DNA from: Thermosynechococcus vestitus BP-1
GTDB lineage: Bacteria > Cyanobacteriota > Cyanobacteriia > Thermosynechococcales > Thermosynechococcaceae
Direction: 5' to 3'
DNA: 64,000 nt
Assembly (NCBI RefSeq): GCF_000011345.1
Contig: NC_004113.1
Coordinates: forward strand, 1,364,001-1,428,000
Position 1 is the first letter of the stretch; the number at the start of each line of letters is the position of its first letter. Below, piece by piece: positions 36,804 to 46,054 of this stretch. The notes below the pieces were generated by a model, which did not search any database, was not told the origin of the DNA, and saw only the letters and a program-made list of their open reading frames with translations. The position numbers and the translations under genes were made by a program.

Positions 36804-37213
36804 GCCGAATTAGCCACTGCCGCATCATTGAGCTGCCCAAGATTAGTGACCCCCGTGGTAACTTGACTTTCATCGAGGCAAACCGGCACATCCCGTTTGA
36901 AATTCGCCGGGTATATTATCTCTACGATGTCCCTGGCGGTGCGGCGCGTGGCGGGCATGCGCACAAAGCACTCCATCAGTTTATTGTTGCCATGTCGGGC
37001 AGTTTTGATGTAATTCTCGATGATGGCAGTCAGAAAAAACGCTTCCATCTCAATCGATCATATTATGGGCTCTACATCTGCCCCATGATCTGGCGAGAGC
37101 TAGACAACTTCTCCTCAGGTGCAGTCTGTACGGTTCTGGCGTCGGATTTTTATGACGAGAGCGATTATTACCGTGACTATGGCGCTTATCTTACCGCTCT
37201 GGGGCTGAAATGA
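36800..37213 (+). CDS. fdtA: dTDP-4-oxo-6-deoxyglucose 3,4-ketoisomerase (FdtA/QdtA family)
   Basis: A 137-residue cupin that isomerises dTDP-4-keto-6-deoxyglucose to the 3-keto sugar. Visible: [18 protein letters not shown], the catalytic His pair in [12 protein letters not shown] (about 53-64), and [16 protein letters not shown] near the C-terminus. FdtA leads to Fuc3N and QdtA to Qui3N; the two differ in product stereochemistry and I cannot tell them apart by eye. Its stop overlaps the fdtB start (ATGA), so it is coupled to the aminotransferase that uses its product. Confidence 0.87.
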   Translation: MSRISHCRIIELPKISDPRGNLTFIEANRHIPFEIRRVYYLYDVPGGAARGGHAHKALHQFIVAMSGSFDVILDDGSQKKRFHLNRSYYGLYICPMIWRELDNFSSGAVCTVLASDFYDESDYYRDYGAYLTALGLK

Positions 37214-38307
37214 GCGTAGTTCCTTTTCTTGATTTGCGTGCTGCTTATCTTGAGCTCAAAGCGGAGATCGATGCTGCTGTGGCCCGCGTGCTGGATAGCG
37301 GCTGGTATATCCTCGGGCAAGAGCTCGAAGCGTTTGAGGCTGAATATGCAGCCTATTGTGGCGCGCAGCATTGCGTCGGGGTTGCCAATGGTTTGGATGC
37401 ACTTCACCTGGCTTTGCTGGCGATGGAGGTCGGGCCTGGAGATGAAGTCATCGTTCCCTCCAACACCTACATCGCCACATGGCTGGCGGTGAGTCAGTGT
37501 GGTGCAGTGCCAGTGCCGGTGGAGCCAGATCTGGCTACCTACAATATCGACCCGCAGCGGATCGAAGCCGCGATTACTCCGCGTACCAAGGTCATTTTGC
37601 CGGTGCATTTATACGGGCAGCCGGTAGACCTCGACCCCATTCTTGCGATCGCGCAACGCCACGGGTTGCGTGTGCTGGAGGATGCTGCACAGGCGCATGG
37701 GGCGCGCTACAAGGGCCAGCGTATTGGTGCGCATGGCGATGCAGTAGCCTGGAGTTTCTACCCTGGCAAGAATCTCGGTGCTATGGGCGATGCGGGTGCG
37801 GTCACGACGAACGACCCAGAGCTTGCGGATCGCATACGTGTGCTGCGTAACTACGGCTCCCGCGTGAAATACGTCAACGAACTACAAGGCTGGAACAGCC
37901 GGTTGGACCCACTTCAAGCCGCTATTCTGCGCGTTAAGCTCACCCATCTGGACGAATGGAACGAGCGGCGTAGAAAACTCGCTGCGTTATACCTGCGGGA
38001 GTTGAGCAATTCCGGCTTGGGGTTACCCCACGTGCCAGATTGGGCGGAGCCCGTTTGGCACTTGTTCGTGGTGCGGCATCCGCGCCGCGATGACTTCCAG
38101 CAGCGGCTTGCGCAGGCGGGTATCCAGACGTTGATCCACTATCCTATCCCGCCGCACGGGCAGGCAGCCTATGCCGGTCTTGGGATTGCGCCGGGGACGC
38201 TTCCCATCGCCGAGCGCCTGGCTGCTGAAGTGTTGAGCTTGCCAATCGGGCCGCATTTGTCAGATTCGGATGCGCTGACTATCGTCGGGGCTGTCAAGAA
38301 ATGTTGA
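37210..38307 (+). CDS. fdtB: dTDP-3-amino-3,6-dideoxyhexose transaminase (FdtB/DegT family)
   Basis: A 365-residue PLP aminotransferase of the DegT/DnrJ/EryC1 family. Visible: [55 protein letters not shown], the Schiff-base lysine in [15 protein letters not shown], and [14 protein letters not shown]. With FdtA it would produce dTDP-Fuc3N or dTDP-Qui3N for an O-antigen or capsule repeat unit. The frame is intact. It overlaps fdtA by 4 bases and the next acyltransferase by 7. One of the few HIP1 octamers of the island is at 37645-37652. Confidence 0.92.
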   Translation: MSVVPFLDLRAAYLELKAEIDAAVARVLDSGWYILGQELEAFEAEYAAYCGAQHCVGVANGLDALHLALLAMEVGPGDEVIVPSNTYIATWLAVSQCGAVPVPVEPDLATYNIDPQRIEAAITPRTKVILPVHLYGQPVDLDPILAIAQRHGLRVLEDAAQAHGARYKGQRIGAHGDAVAWSFYPGKNLGAMGDAGAVTTNDPELADRIRVLRNYGSRVKYVNELQGWNSRLDPLQAAILRVKLTHLDEWNERRRKLAALYLRELSNSGLGLPHVPDWAEPVWHLFVVRHPRRDDFQQRLAQAGIQTLIHYPIPPHGQAAYAGLGIAPGTLPIAERLAAEVLSLPIGPHLSDSDALTIVGAVKKC

Positions 38308-38895
38308 TTTTTAAAATTCGGCGTAAGCTCGCGCTAATCGCGATTCTGATAGTACAGAAGATTAGAGTTGTCTGGTATTTATTCTTATCGACAAATCGAT
38401 TTTTGGGTCGTCCGATTTTGAATCAGCCTTTGCAGGTGGCTGGTGCGGGCATCATCAGCTTTGAGCCGAATGTTCGGATTGGCTTTTTTCCTTCGCCTGG
38501 GTTCCTGGATGGCTATTCTTATATCGAAGCGCGTAATCCCAGTGCTAGGGTCACTTTTGGGTCTGGAACCTGGATCAATAATGATTTCCGCTGCATTGCG
38601 GAGCACTCTTCGATCTGTATTGGCAGGAATTGTTTGATAGGCCCGAATGTCGAAATATTTGGATAGTGATTTCCATGGTCTCGCGATTGCAGAGCGTTCT
38701 ATATCCAGACCGGAATGGGCTGCGCCAGTTGTAGTTGGAGACAATGTTTTCATTGGGGCAAATGTCCGTATTCTCAAAGGGGTACGGATTGGCGCGGGTG
38801 CTGTCATTGGTAATTCTTCAGTGGTAGTTTCTGATATTCCGCCTGCGGTCGTTGCCGCTGGTGTTCCTGCGAAAATCATACGGTCCATTACCTAA
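38301..38895 (+). pseudogene. Second hexapeptide acyltransferase (WbbJ-like), frameshifted
   Basis: About 198 residues in two frames. The first (ATG 38301) gives TFGSGTWINNDFRCIAEH and CIGRNCLIGPNVEIF, then hits TAG at about 38664. The second continues DSDFHGLAIAERS, VVVGDNVFIGANVRILKGV, GAVIGNSSVVVSDIPP and GVPAKIIRSI. One surplus G in the stretch TTTGGATAG (about 38658-38666) accounts for the break. The family O-acetylates sugars in surface polysaccharides. It lies between fdtB and wzx, tightly packed. Confidence 0.82.
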
Positions 38896-38901
38896 ATTAT
38901 T

Positions 38902-40409
38902 ATGGGCAACTCTTATCGCCACATCCTGCATTCCTCGTCGATCGTTGGCGGGGGCAGCGTCATCAATATTGCGGTGGGGTTACTGCGGATGAAGATCGCG
39001 GCGGTGCTGCTGGGGCCGTCAGGCATTGGCTTGATTGGACTTCTGCAGAACATCCTGGGAACGGCATCCGGCATCGCTGGTTTGGGCGTGGCCAATGTCC
39101 GCACCCGTCAGATCGCCGAGGCTGCCGCCAGCGGAGAGGAGCAGGCGGTCGCCGCCACCTGGCGTGCCTTGTTTTGGCTGACGCTGGCACTGGCCGTGCT
39201 CGGTGTACTGCTGGTGTGGCTGCTGCGCGAGGAGTTGGCCTGGCGTGTGCTGGGCGATCGTGCGCACGGACTCGAAGTGGGTTGGCTGGCGCTCGGTGTT
39301 GGCTTGACGGTGGCCGCTGCTTCGCAAACCGCGTTACTGAACGGCATGCGCCGAATCGGCGATTTGGGGCGTATCAGGATTGGCTCGGCGCTGCTTTCCA
39401 CACTGGTAGCAGTAGCTGCCATTGGGCAATGGGGCGAGCAGGGCATTTTGGTTTTTGTGCTGGCGGCCCCTGCAGCCAGCTTCCTACTTGGGTATTGGTA
39501 CGCTTCGAAACTCGGGCGCTTACCTGTGTTACCCAGTCCGCTGTCACACTTAGCGGCGCAGTGGCGGACGATGCTGCGGCTCGGCGTTGCTTTCATGCTG
39601 AGTGGGGTGGTCCTCAACCTGGGGCAGCTCTTGGCCCGCACGTTGGTCCAGCGCGAGGCAAGCCCGGAGATGTTGGGGAATTTTCAGGCTGTGTGGTTGA
39701 TCAGCATGACCTATCTGGGGTTCGTGCTGGGCGCGATGGGGACGGACTACTACCCGCGGCTCATAGCGGCGATTCACGACCCGCAGGCCGTGAACCGGCT
39801 GGTGAACCAGCAGACCAAGGTTGCGCTGCTGCTGGCCAGGCCGGCCTTTCTGACGGTGTTTACGTTGTCGCGCTGCTGTATTCGCAGGAGTTTGCAGAGG
39901 CGGCCGCCATCCTGCGCTGGCAGGTGCTGGGTGGTGTGCTGAAGGTGGCGGCATGGCCGCTGGGTTTTGTAATTCTGGCGGCGGGGGACGGGCGTACGTT
40001 CCTTCTGACGAAGTCGCTGGCCATCGGTGTGTTCGCGACTCTGGTGGCCTTACTGCTGCCAACAGTTGCTATCATGATTACCGGTATTGCATTTTTGTGC
40101 ATGTATTCGGTCTACCTGCCATTGGCGCATTGGCTGGCACTCAGGCGTACTGGGTTTCTTTGGTAGACGTGTACGCGGCGCAAGCTCGCATTGCTGCTAC
40201 TGGAATGTATCCCAGTGGCAGGGTTAAGCGTGCATTCCCAGGCTGCTGCCGCGGGTATTGGGGTGATGCTGGCGGCAGTGTTCGGGCTGGATGGATTAGC
40301 GCAGCTTGGCCATATGGCAGGTTTGACCGGTCCGGTCGGCCGGTTGGCGGCGCTCAGCCGCAAGTTATTTGGTGCGAAGTGGGGTGTGGCATGGGTGAGC
40401 ATGAGTTAA
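38902..40409 (+). pseudogene. wzx: Wzx-type O-antigen flippase with frameshift and in-frame stop
   Basis: A polytopic polysaccharide transporter of about 500 residues. The first frame (ATG 38902) begins HILHSSSIVGGGSVINIAVG and runs through FVLGAMGTDYYPRLIAA, then loses homology near 39850. The continuation is in another frame (LLYSQEFAEAAAILRWQVLG, DGRTFLLTKSLAIGV) to TAG at 40164. The same frame resumes after it (LLLLECIPVAG, GLDGLAQLGHMAGLTGPVGR) to 40409, matching the normal Wzx C-terminus. It would flip undecaprenyl-linked repeat units across the membrane; as read here it cannot make a full-length product. Confidence 0.85.
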
Positions 40410-41392
40410 TGATTTTTGGCAACAAGGATTTGCCACAGAGGACACCAGAGCGTCCCTTGGTGACGTTTGCGGTATTCGCTTATAACCAGGAGAGCTTTAT
40501 TCGTGATGCGATTGAAGGTGCCTTCGCGCAAACCTATGAACCACTGGAGATCATTCTCTCCGACGACTGTTCTGATGATGAAACATTCCTAATTATGCAG
40601 CAGATGGCGGCCGCTTATCGAGGCCCTCATAAAGTGGTGGTTAGAAAAAATCATGAGAATTTAGGGGTATTGGGGCATGTTCTGACCGTAGCGAAGATGG
40701 CTGCGGGCAAATATATGGTAGTCGCAGCGGGGGATGATATCTCTTTCCCAGACCGAACTGAAAGACAAGTGTCTTTTTTAGAGCGCGAAAGCGATCGTGT
40801 TGTGGTGGTGTCTAGCCATGATGTGATATTTGATGAAAACTGTGACCTTCCAAATCAAAAACAGGATTCCAACTTGCGGTTGCGAAAGCAATGGTACAAA
40901 AACAATAATTCCTGGTTTCATGGAGGTACAGCTTGCTATCGGTTGGGTGTGTTGCGTGAGCTTCCATTGCCTACGAGTCGTTTGCTTTACGAAGATATGG
41001 CGCTAATAAACATTTTCAAAGCAATGGGTTACTCATCGGGTTTTATGGAGATACCTACGATCCGGCGGCGTTTCCACCAACTTAATCTCGGTATGCAGAG
41101 GCCGGAGAGAAACCCATGGGATGAAGAAAGACGTATCCTTCGGCGTATCGAGCATGCGGCGGACGTAATGGATTATGCTGCGGATGTTATTGAGGGGGAG
41201 GGAGGCAAGGCTGCTAAATTGCGTGTGCAAGCAGCTATTATGCGTAAATATGCTAAGTGGCCGGATCTTAATTTTGTTGATAGGTTTTTGCTGTTTTTTG
41301 AAAGTTTGAAGGCCGGTTACATGAGAAAAGCTTCCGCTAAGGTGTTGTTGGGAAAAGATGTTGTTTTGGATATAAGATCGCTGTGGTGCTAG
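40391..41392 (+). CDS. Family 2 glycosyltransferase
   Basis: About 333 residues with a GT-A fold. Visible: LVTFAVFAYNQESFIRDAI, the nucleotide-binding LSDDCSDDET, KNHENLGVLGH, and the DxD-like AAGDDISFPDR. The acceptor half has SSWFHGGTACYR-like features (FHGGTACYRLG) and RLLYEDMAL. It probably adds one sugar of the polysaccharide repeat unit; donor and acceptor are unknown. ATG 40391 overlaps the end of wzx by 19 bases. The stop codon lies 1 base before the IS481 remnant. It is the last intact gene of the island. Confidence 0.88.
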   Translation: MGEHELMIFGNKDLPQRTPERPLVTFAVFAYNQESFIRDAIEGAFAQTYEPLEIILSDDCSDDETFLIMQQMAAAYRGPHKVVVRKNHENLGVLGHVLTVAKMAAGKYMVVAAGDDISFPDRTERQVSFLERESDRVVVVSSHDVIFDENCDLPNQKQDSNLRLRKQWYKNNNSWFHGGTACYRLGVLRELPLPTSRLLYEDMALINIFKAMGYSSGFMEIPTIRRRFHQLNLGMQRPERNPWDEERRILRRIEHAADVMDYAADVIEGEGGKAAKLRVQAAIMRKYAKWPDLNFVDRFLLFFESLKAGYMRKASAKVLLGKDVVLDIRSLWC

Positions 41393-41393
41393 T

Positions 41394-42049
41394 TGTCAGG
41401 TCCCGCACCACTATATTCCCAGAAGTCGTGCTAAACTCTTCGAAGCGTACCGGCTCCTTGAGTGCTTGTTCCTAGGCCGGAAAGCATTCAACGATGGAGC
41501 GTCGCCATGCTGCGTATTGATGCCAATATCCGAACGACACCCCGAATTCGCCGTGAGATCCAACAAGCACCAGCTTCGGTCAGTCACCGCGAGCTTGCCA
41601 GACGCTACGGTATCCACCGGCATGCGATCGCGAAATGATCAAAGCACGGGGGTGTCGAGGACAAAAGCACCTGTCCTAATCCCTTGAATACCACGCTTAC
41701 TGAAACGACTTCTGCCCTACCGGCGAGCGTCAACCCACGGGATGCCATCCATTCGATCAGCTTTGTGCTGAGAAGAGAATCGAGCATCGGCTCATCCAAA
41801 CTCGCCACCCGCAAACCAATGGCATGGCCGAGCGCTGCAACGGTCGCATTGCCAAGATTCTGCGTGCTGAGCGCTTTGTCTCCGCTGCTGATCTGCAAGA
41901 GACGCTCACGCGATACCTCTGGGCGTGCAATCACCGCATTCCCCAACGCGCTTTGGGCCACATGACCCCCATCGAGAGACTCCGAACGTGGCAAATGGAG
42001 GGACCAGAGTTGTTCAGTTCACAGGTAGATAATGTCGCGGGTCTTGATA
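41394..42049 (+). mobile_element. Degenerate, internally deleted IS481-family copy
   Basis: This segment aligns to the intact element at 47979-49079. The left end TGTCAGGTCCCGCA is identical, and the right end CGCGGGTCTTGATA resembles its partner. The transposase start (ATG 41507) and C-terminal part (NGRIAKILRAERFVSAADLQ) are recognisable, but about 445 bases in the middle are missing, removing two of the three catalytic acids, and there are stops and frameshifts. Flanks GCTAGT and GTTAGC agree at 4 of 6 positions and may be an eroded target duplication. It marks the right edge of the island, 64 bases before the NtcA site. Confidence 0.88.
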
Positions 42050-42060
42050 GTTAGCAATAA

Positions 42061-42097
42061 ATACAGTTTCAGAATATCTGTAATACAAAAACTGTAT
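42061..42097. promoter_or_regulatory. 9-bp perfect inverted repeat upstream of the NtcA box
   Basis: ATACAGTTT (42061-42069) and AAACTGTAT (42089-42097) are perfect inverted arms separated by 19 bases. It lies 16 bases upstream of the NtcA box. Such spacing suits a regulator site, for example a LysR-type protein such as NtcB, but the arms do not match the published NtcB motif as I remember it. It could also be a hairpin at the edge of the IS remnant. Confidence 0.4.
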
Positions 42098-42112
42098 CGA
42101 GACAAGAAAAAA

Positions 42113-42154
42113 GTAGCAAAATTTACAAATGTTCATGATTCATCTGGCTAAATT
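42113..42154 (+). promoter_or_regulatory. NtcA-activated promoter of the nir-nrt-narB operon
   Basis: GTA (42113-42115), eight bases, then TAC (42124-42126) form a perfect NtcA box. Exactly 22 bases downstream, TAAATT (42149-42154) fits the TAN3T -10 element. This is the canonical class II NtcA-activated promoter of cyanobacterial nitrogen genes, turned on under ammonium limitation. Transcription would start near 42160. Confidence 0.85.
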
Positions 42155-42193
42155 GGATGTTCAACTGACCCATTGAAGACAAGGGCAACAACC

Positions 42194-43753
42194 GTGAGCA
42201 ACAAAATTGAAGCCATTAAAAAAGAGAAAGATGGCTTGGCGGTCAAGCAAGAACTGGAGAAATTTGCAGCCATGGGCTGGGAAAACATCCCAGAAGCTGA
42301 TCGCGATGTCCGTCTCAAGTGGCTAGGGATTTTCTTTCGACCAGTCACCCCCGGCCGGTTCATGATGCGGCTGCGAGTACCCAATGGAATTCTCACCAGC
42401 CAGCAACTGCGAACCCTCGGAGCAATTGTGGATCGCTATGGCGAGAACGGCAATGGAGACATTACGACCCGTCAAAACATCCAGATCCGTGGCTTACCCA
42501 TTGAAGACATTCCTGAAATCATAGAGCAGCTCCAAGCCTGCGGCATCACCTCTGTTCAATCGGGAATGGACAATGTGCGCAACCTCACTGGTTCTCCTGT
42601 GGCCGGCATTGATGCAGCTGAACTCATTGATACTCGTCCCCTGATCATGAAATTGCAGGCCATGATTACCAATAATGGTCAGGGGAATCCGGAGTTTAGC
42701 AATCTGCCCCGCAAATTCAACATTGCCATTGAGGGAGGGCGAGATAACTCTGTCCATGCCGAAATTAACGATGTTGCGTTTGTGCCTGCCTATCGCCAAG
42801 GGCGTTTGGGCTTCAATGTTTTAGTCGGTGGTTTTTTCTCTGCTCGGCGTTGTGCTGCTGCTATTCCCCTTGATGCGTGGGTGCCCCCCGATGATGCTGT
42901 GGTGCAGCTCTCACGGGCGATCCTTGAAATTTTCCGTGACCATGGTCCGCGGGGCAATCGACAAAAAGCGCGGCTCAGGTGGCTCATTGATGAATGGGGA
43001 ATTGAGAAATTCCGGGCAGCGGTGGTGGCTAAGCTTCCCTTTGAACTCCTCAGTGCTGCCGCCAAGGACGAAATTGACTGGGACAAGCGAGATCATTTGG
43101 GGGTGCACCGTCAAAAACAACGGCGCCTCAACTACGTGGGACTCCATGTACCTGTGGGGCGACTCTATGCCACCGATTTCTATGAGTTGGCGCGGCTTGC
43201 CCAAGTCTATGGCCAGTCAGAAGTGCGGCTCACTGTAGAGCAAAACGTGATTATTCCCCATGTGCCGGATGCCGTTTTACCGAGTCTGCTGCGGGAACCT
43301 CTCCTGAGCAAGTTTCGGCCTGAACCCCCCCCTCTAGAACGCGCCCTTGTTTCCTGTACAGGGGCAGAATTTTGCAACTTTGCCCTCATTGAAACAAAGA
43401 ACCGCGCCCTTGCCCTTGCCCGCTGGCTCGATCAACAATTGGTGCTGCCTCAACCAGTGCGCATTCATTGGACGGGCTGTCCCAACTCCTGTGGTCAACC
43501 GCAAGTGGCCGATATTGGCCTCATGGGCACAAAAACTCGCCGCAATGGTGAAACGGTAGATGCGGTGGACTTGTACATGGGCGGCAAAGTGGGCAAGGAT
43601 GCCAAGTTGGGCACCTGTGTGAAAAAAGCGATTCCCTGTGATGAACTGCCTGAGGTACTGCGGCAAGTGCTCATTGAGCAGTTTGGGGCACAACCAAGAG
43701 GGTCGGAAAGGCCCCCCGTAGCCACGCCGGCGGTGGCCATGATGGTCTCCTAA
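42194..43753 (+). CDS. nirA: Ferredoxin-nitrite reductase
   Basis: About 519 residues. NirA reduces nitrite to ammonium with six electrons from ferredoxin, using siroheme and a 4Fe-4S cluster. The cluster/siroheme cysteines are in SCTGAEFCNFAL and TGCPNSCGQPQ (about 395-445). N-terminal half: RFMMRLRVPNGILTSQQLR and RQNIQIRGL. GTG 42194 is preferred: it follows AAGG at 42181-42184 and gives the usual VSNKIEAIKKEKDG start. A TTG at 42173 in the same frame would lie very close to the inferred transcription start. First gene of the operon. Confidence 0.95.
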   Translation: MSNKIEAIKKEKDGLAVKQELEKFAAMGWENIPEADRDVRLKWLGIFFRPVTPGRFMMRLRVPNGILTSQQLRTLGAIVDRYGENGNGDITTRQNIQIRGLPIEDIPEIIEQLQACGITSVQSGMDNVRNLTGSPVAGIDAAELIDTRPLIMKLQAMITNNGQGNPEFSNLPRKFNIAIEGGRDNSVHAEINDVAFVPAYRQGRLGFNVLVGGFFSARRCAAAIPLDAWVPPDDAVVQLSRAILEIFRDHGPRGNRQKARLRWLIDEWGIEKFRAAVVAKLPFELLSAAAKDEIDWDKRDHLGVHRQKQRRLNYVGLHVPVGRLYATDFYELARLAQVYGQSEVRLTVEQNVIIPHVPDAVLPSLLREPLLSKFRPEPPPLERALVSCTGAEFCNFALIETKNRALALARWLDQQLVLPQPVRIHWTGCPNSCGQPQVADIGLMGTKTRRNGETVDAVDLYMGGKVGKDAKLGTCVKKAIPCDELPEVLRQVLIEQFGAQPRGSERPPVATPAVAMMVS

Positions 43754-43830
43754 CGTAACGCTGTCTGCATTTCCCGGTATTGACTGTATCGACTCTATTG
43801 ATTGTCTAAGAACTGAAGGATTTGTAATCT

Positions 43831-45150
43831 ATGGCGAATTTTTCCCGGCGGCGCTTTCTCATGACCGCTGCTGCCACAACGGCTGTGACATTGATCTCCC
43901 ACGGCTGTGGCAATAGCCAGCAAAGTACTGACGTTGTCCAACCGACCACCGTAGCAGAAACCCCGGAAGTGACGGGCGCAAAACTCGGCTTTATTGCCCT
44001 CACGGATGCGGCCCCCCTGATTATTGCCAAGGAAAAAGGGCTATTTGCCAAGTATGGGATGCCTGATGTGGAAGTGTTGAAGCAGGCGTCTTGGGGCACA
44101 ACCCGCGACAACTTGGTATTGGGTTCCGCTAACGGTGGCATTGACGGTGCCCACATCCTCACACCGATGCCCTATCTAATGACTGTGGGAAAAATTACCG
44201 GTGGCAAACCTGTACCCATGTATATCTTGGCGCGGTTAAACACCAATGGTCAGGGGATTCTCTTGGCGAATGCCTATAAAGATCTGAATATCAGCACCGA
44301 CAGTCGTCCGCTAAAGGAGGCTTTTGCGAAAACCCGTGCTGAACGGCGTGCCCGCAATCAGAACGAGGAGATTAAAGTTGCGGTGACCTTTCCAGGGGGC
44401 ACCCACGACCTCTGGATGCGCTACTGGTTGGCTGCCGGTGGCATTGATCCCGAAAAAGACGTATCTATGATTGTGGTCCCCCCACCGCAAATGGTGGCCA
44501 ATCTCAAAACAGGGACAATGGAGGCGTTCTGTGTCGGTGAGCCGTGGCCCTTGCAGACGGTGAATCAGAAGGTGGGTTATGGGGCCATTACTACCGGTGA
44601 ACTCTGGCAAGACCACCCTGAAAAATCCTTTGCCCTACGGGCGGACTGGGTGGATCAACATCCAAAAGCGACCAAAGCCCTGCTCATGGCGGTTATAGAA
44701 GCTCAGCAGTGGTGCGATCAGGATGCAAACAAGCCGGAGATGGCGAAAATCCTCTCAAAGCGGGAGTGGTTTAAGGTGCCCGTGGAAGACATTTTGGATC
44801 GATCCCTTGGCAAGTTTGATTTTGGCAATGGTCGCATCCTAGAGGATAAGAACCTGATGCAAAAATACTGGCGGGATAACGCCTCCTATCCCTACCAGAG
44901 TCACGATCTATGGTTCTTGACGGAGGATATGCGCTGGGGATATTTGCCACCTGATACTGATGCTAAGGCACTGATTCAAAAAGTTAATCGTGAGGATATC
45001 TGGCGTGAAGCAGCCAAGACGATAGGGGTGTCAGCGGCAGAAATTCCAACAACAACCTCACGGGGGGTAGAAACCTTTTTTGACGGTGTTGCCTTTGATC
45101 CACAAAATCCCCAGGCCTACCTCAACAGTTTGAACCTACGGAAAGTTTAA
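43831..45150 (+). CDS. nrtA: Nitrate/nitrite ABC transporter substrate-binding protein
   Basis: A 439-residue periplasmic binding protein. The N-terminus has a twin-arginine-like SRRRFLMTAAATT signal ending at HGCGN, a likely lipoprotein cysteine (about 26). The binding domain begins KLGFIALTDAAPLIIAKEKGLF and includes GGTHDLWMRYWLAAGG and VPPPQMVANLKTG, with conserved ligand-pocket residues of the NrtA/CmpA family. It ends GVAFDPQNPQAYLNSLNL. It lies 77 bases after nirA and 11 before nrtB. The related CmpA binds bicarbonate, but linkage to nirA and narB indicates nitrate. Confidence 0.94.
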   Translation: MANFSRRRFLMTAAATTAVTLISHGCGNSQQSTDVVQPTTVAETPEVTGAKLGFIALTDAAPLIIAKEKGLFAKYGMPDVEVLKQASWGTTRDNLVLGSANGGIDGAHILTPMPYLMTVGKITGGKPVPMYILARLNTNGQGILLANAYKDLNISTDSRPLKEAFAKTRAERRARNQNEEIKVAVTFPGGTHDLWMRYWLAAGGIDPEKDVSMIVVPPPQMVANLKTGTMEAFCVGEPWPLQTVNQKVGYGAITTGELWQDHPEKSFALRADWVDQHPKATKALLMAVIEAQQWCDQDANKPEMAKILSKREWFKVPVEDILDRSLGKFDFGNGRILEDKNLMQKYWRDNASYPYQSHDLWFLTEDMRWGYLPPDTDAKALIQKVNREDIWREAAKTIGVSAAEIPTTTSRGVETFFDGVAFDPQNPQAYLNSLNLRKV

Positions 45151-45161
45151 GGGAGAAACTC

Positions 45162-46007
45162 ATGGCAAGTCGTTCTATGGGCTTAGCGTCTTTGCGGCGA
45201 CGGCACTGGCTAAAACATCTCAAAAAATCAGAGGCCTTTCGCAAGGTGATATTAGGAAGCCTAGGCATATTTAGCTTCTTATTGGTTTGGCAGTTTCTAT
45301 CCATGGCAGGAGTGTTTCGGTTACCGACGCCTCTTACAGTCCTCACAGAAACTTGGGATTTGATCATTGCCCCCTTTTACCAAGGAAGCGGCACCGATGT
45401 GGGGCTAGGATGGCAAATCCTGACTAGCCTGCGGCGGGTAGCTATTGGTTTTTCCTTGGCGGCAATGATTGGCGTTGGGCTAGGAATGCTCATTGGCTCT
45501 AGCCGAGCGCTCTACGATGCGGTAGATCCGATTTTGCAGGTGTTGCGTCCGGTACCGCCCCTTGCGTGGCTGCCCATTGCCTTGGCGGCCTTGCGGGACA
45601 ATGAACCAGCAGCAATTTTCGTGATTTTCATTACCGCTATTTGGCCAATTATCATCAACACGATTGTCGGTGTGCAGCAAATTCCCAAGGACTACAAGAA
45701 TGTGGCGCGGGTGTTGCGGCTTTCTCGCAAGGATTATTTCCTAAATATTCTCGTGCCAGCAACGGTGCCCTATGTGTTTACGGGGCTGCGCATTGGCATT
45801 GGTCTGTCCTGGTTGGCCATTGTGGCAGCAGAGATGCTCATTGGCGGTGTGGGTATCGGCTTCTTTATTTGGGATGCTTGGAACAGTTCACTGATTAGTG
45901 AAATTATCGTTGCCGTGATCTATGTGGGCATTGTCGGCTTGGTGCTGGATCGCTCGGTGGCCTTTGTGGGGCGCTTGCTCAGTCACGGTGAAGAGGTGCA
46001 TTCCTAA
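45162..46007 (+). CDS. nrtB: Nitrate/nitrite ABC transporter permease
   Basis: A 281-residue membrane protein with about six helices and the binding-protein-dependent permease motif VARVLRLSRKDYFLNILVPA (EAA loop), which contacts the NrtC and NrtD ATPases. Also visible: VLRPVPPLAWLPIALAAL and VGIGFFIWDAWNSS. A ribosome site GGGAG precedes the ATG. It follows nrtA by 11 bases and precedes nrtC by 47. Confidence 0.94.
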   Translation: MASRSMGLASLRRRHWLKHLKKSEAFRKVILGSLGIFSFLLVWQFLSMAGVFRLPTPLTVLTETWDLIIAPFYQGSGTDVGLGWQILTSLRRVAIGFSLAAMIGVGLGMLIGSSRALYDAVDPILQVLRPVPPLAWLPIALAALRDNEPAAIFVIFITAIWPIIINTIVGVQQIPKDYKNVARVLRLSRKDYFLNILVPATVPYVFTGLRIGIGLSWLAIVAAEMLIGGVGIGFFIWDAWNSSLISEIIVAVIYVGIVGLVLDRSVAFVGRLLSHGEEVHS

Positions 46008-46054
46008 GCTATTCCACACATTCCTCAGATAATCTCATCAGTTTTTTTAACCCT

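Noticed and set aside
41388-42055. Clear target duplication around the degenerate IS copy
   Set aside because: GCTAGT and GTTAGC match at only 4 of 6 positions, so the duplication is possible but not established.
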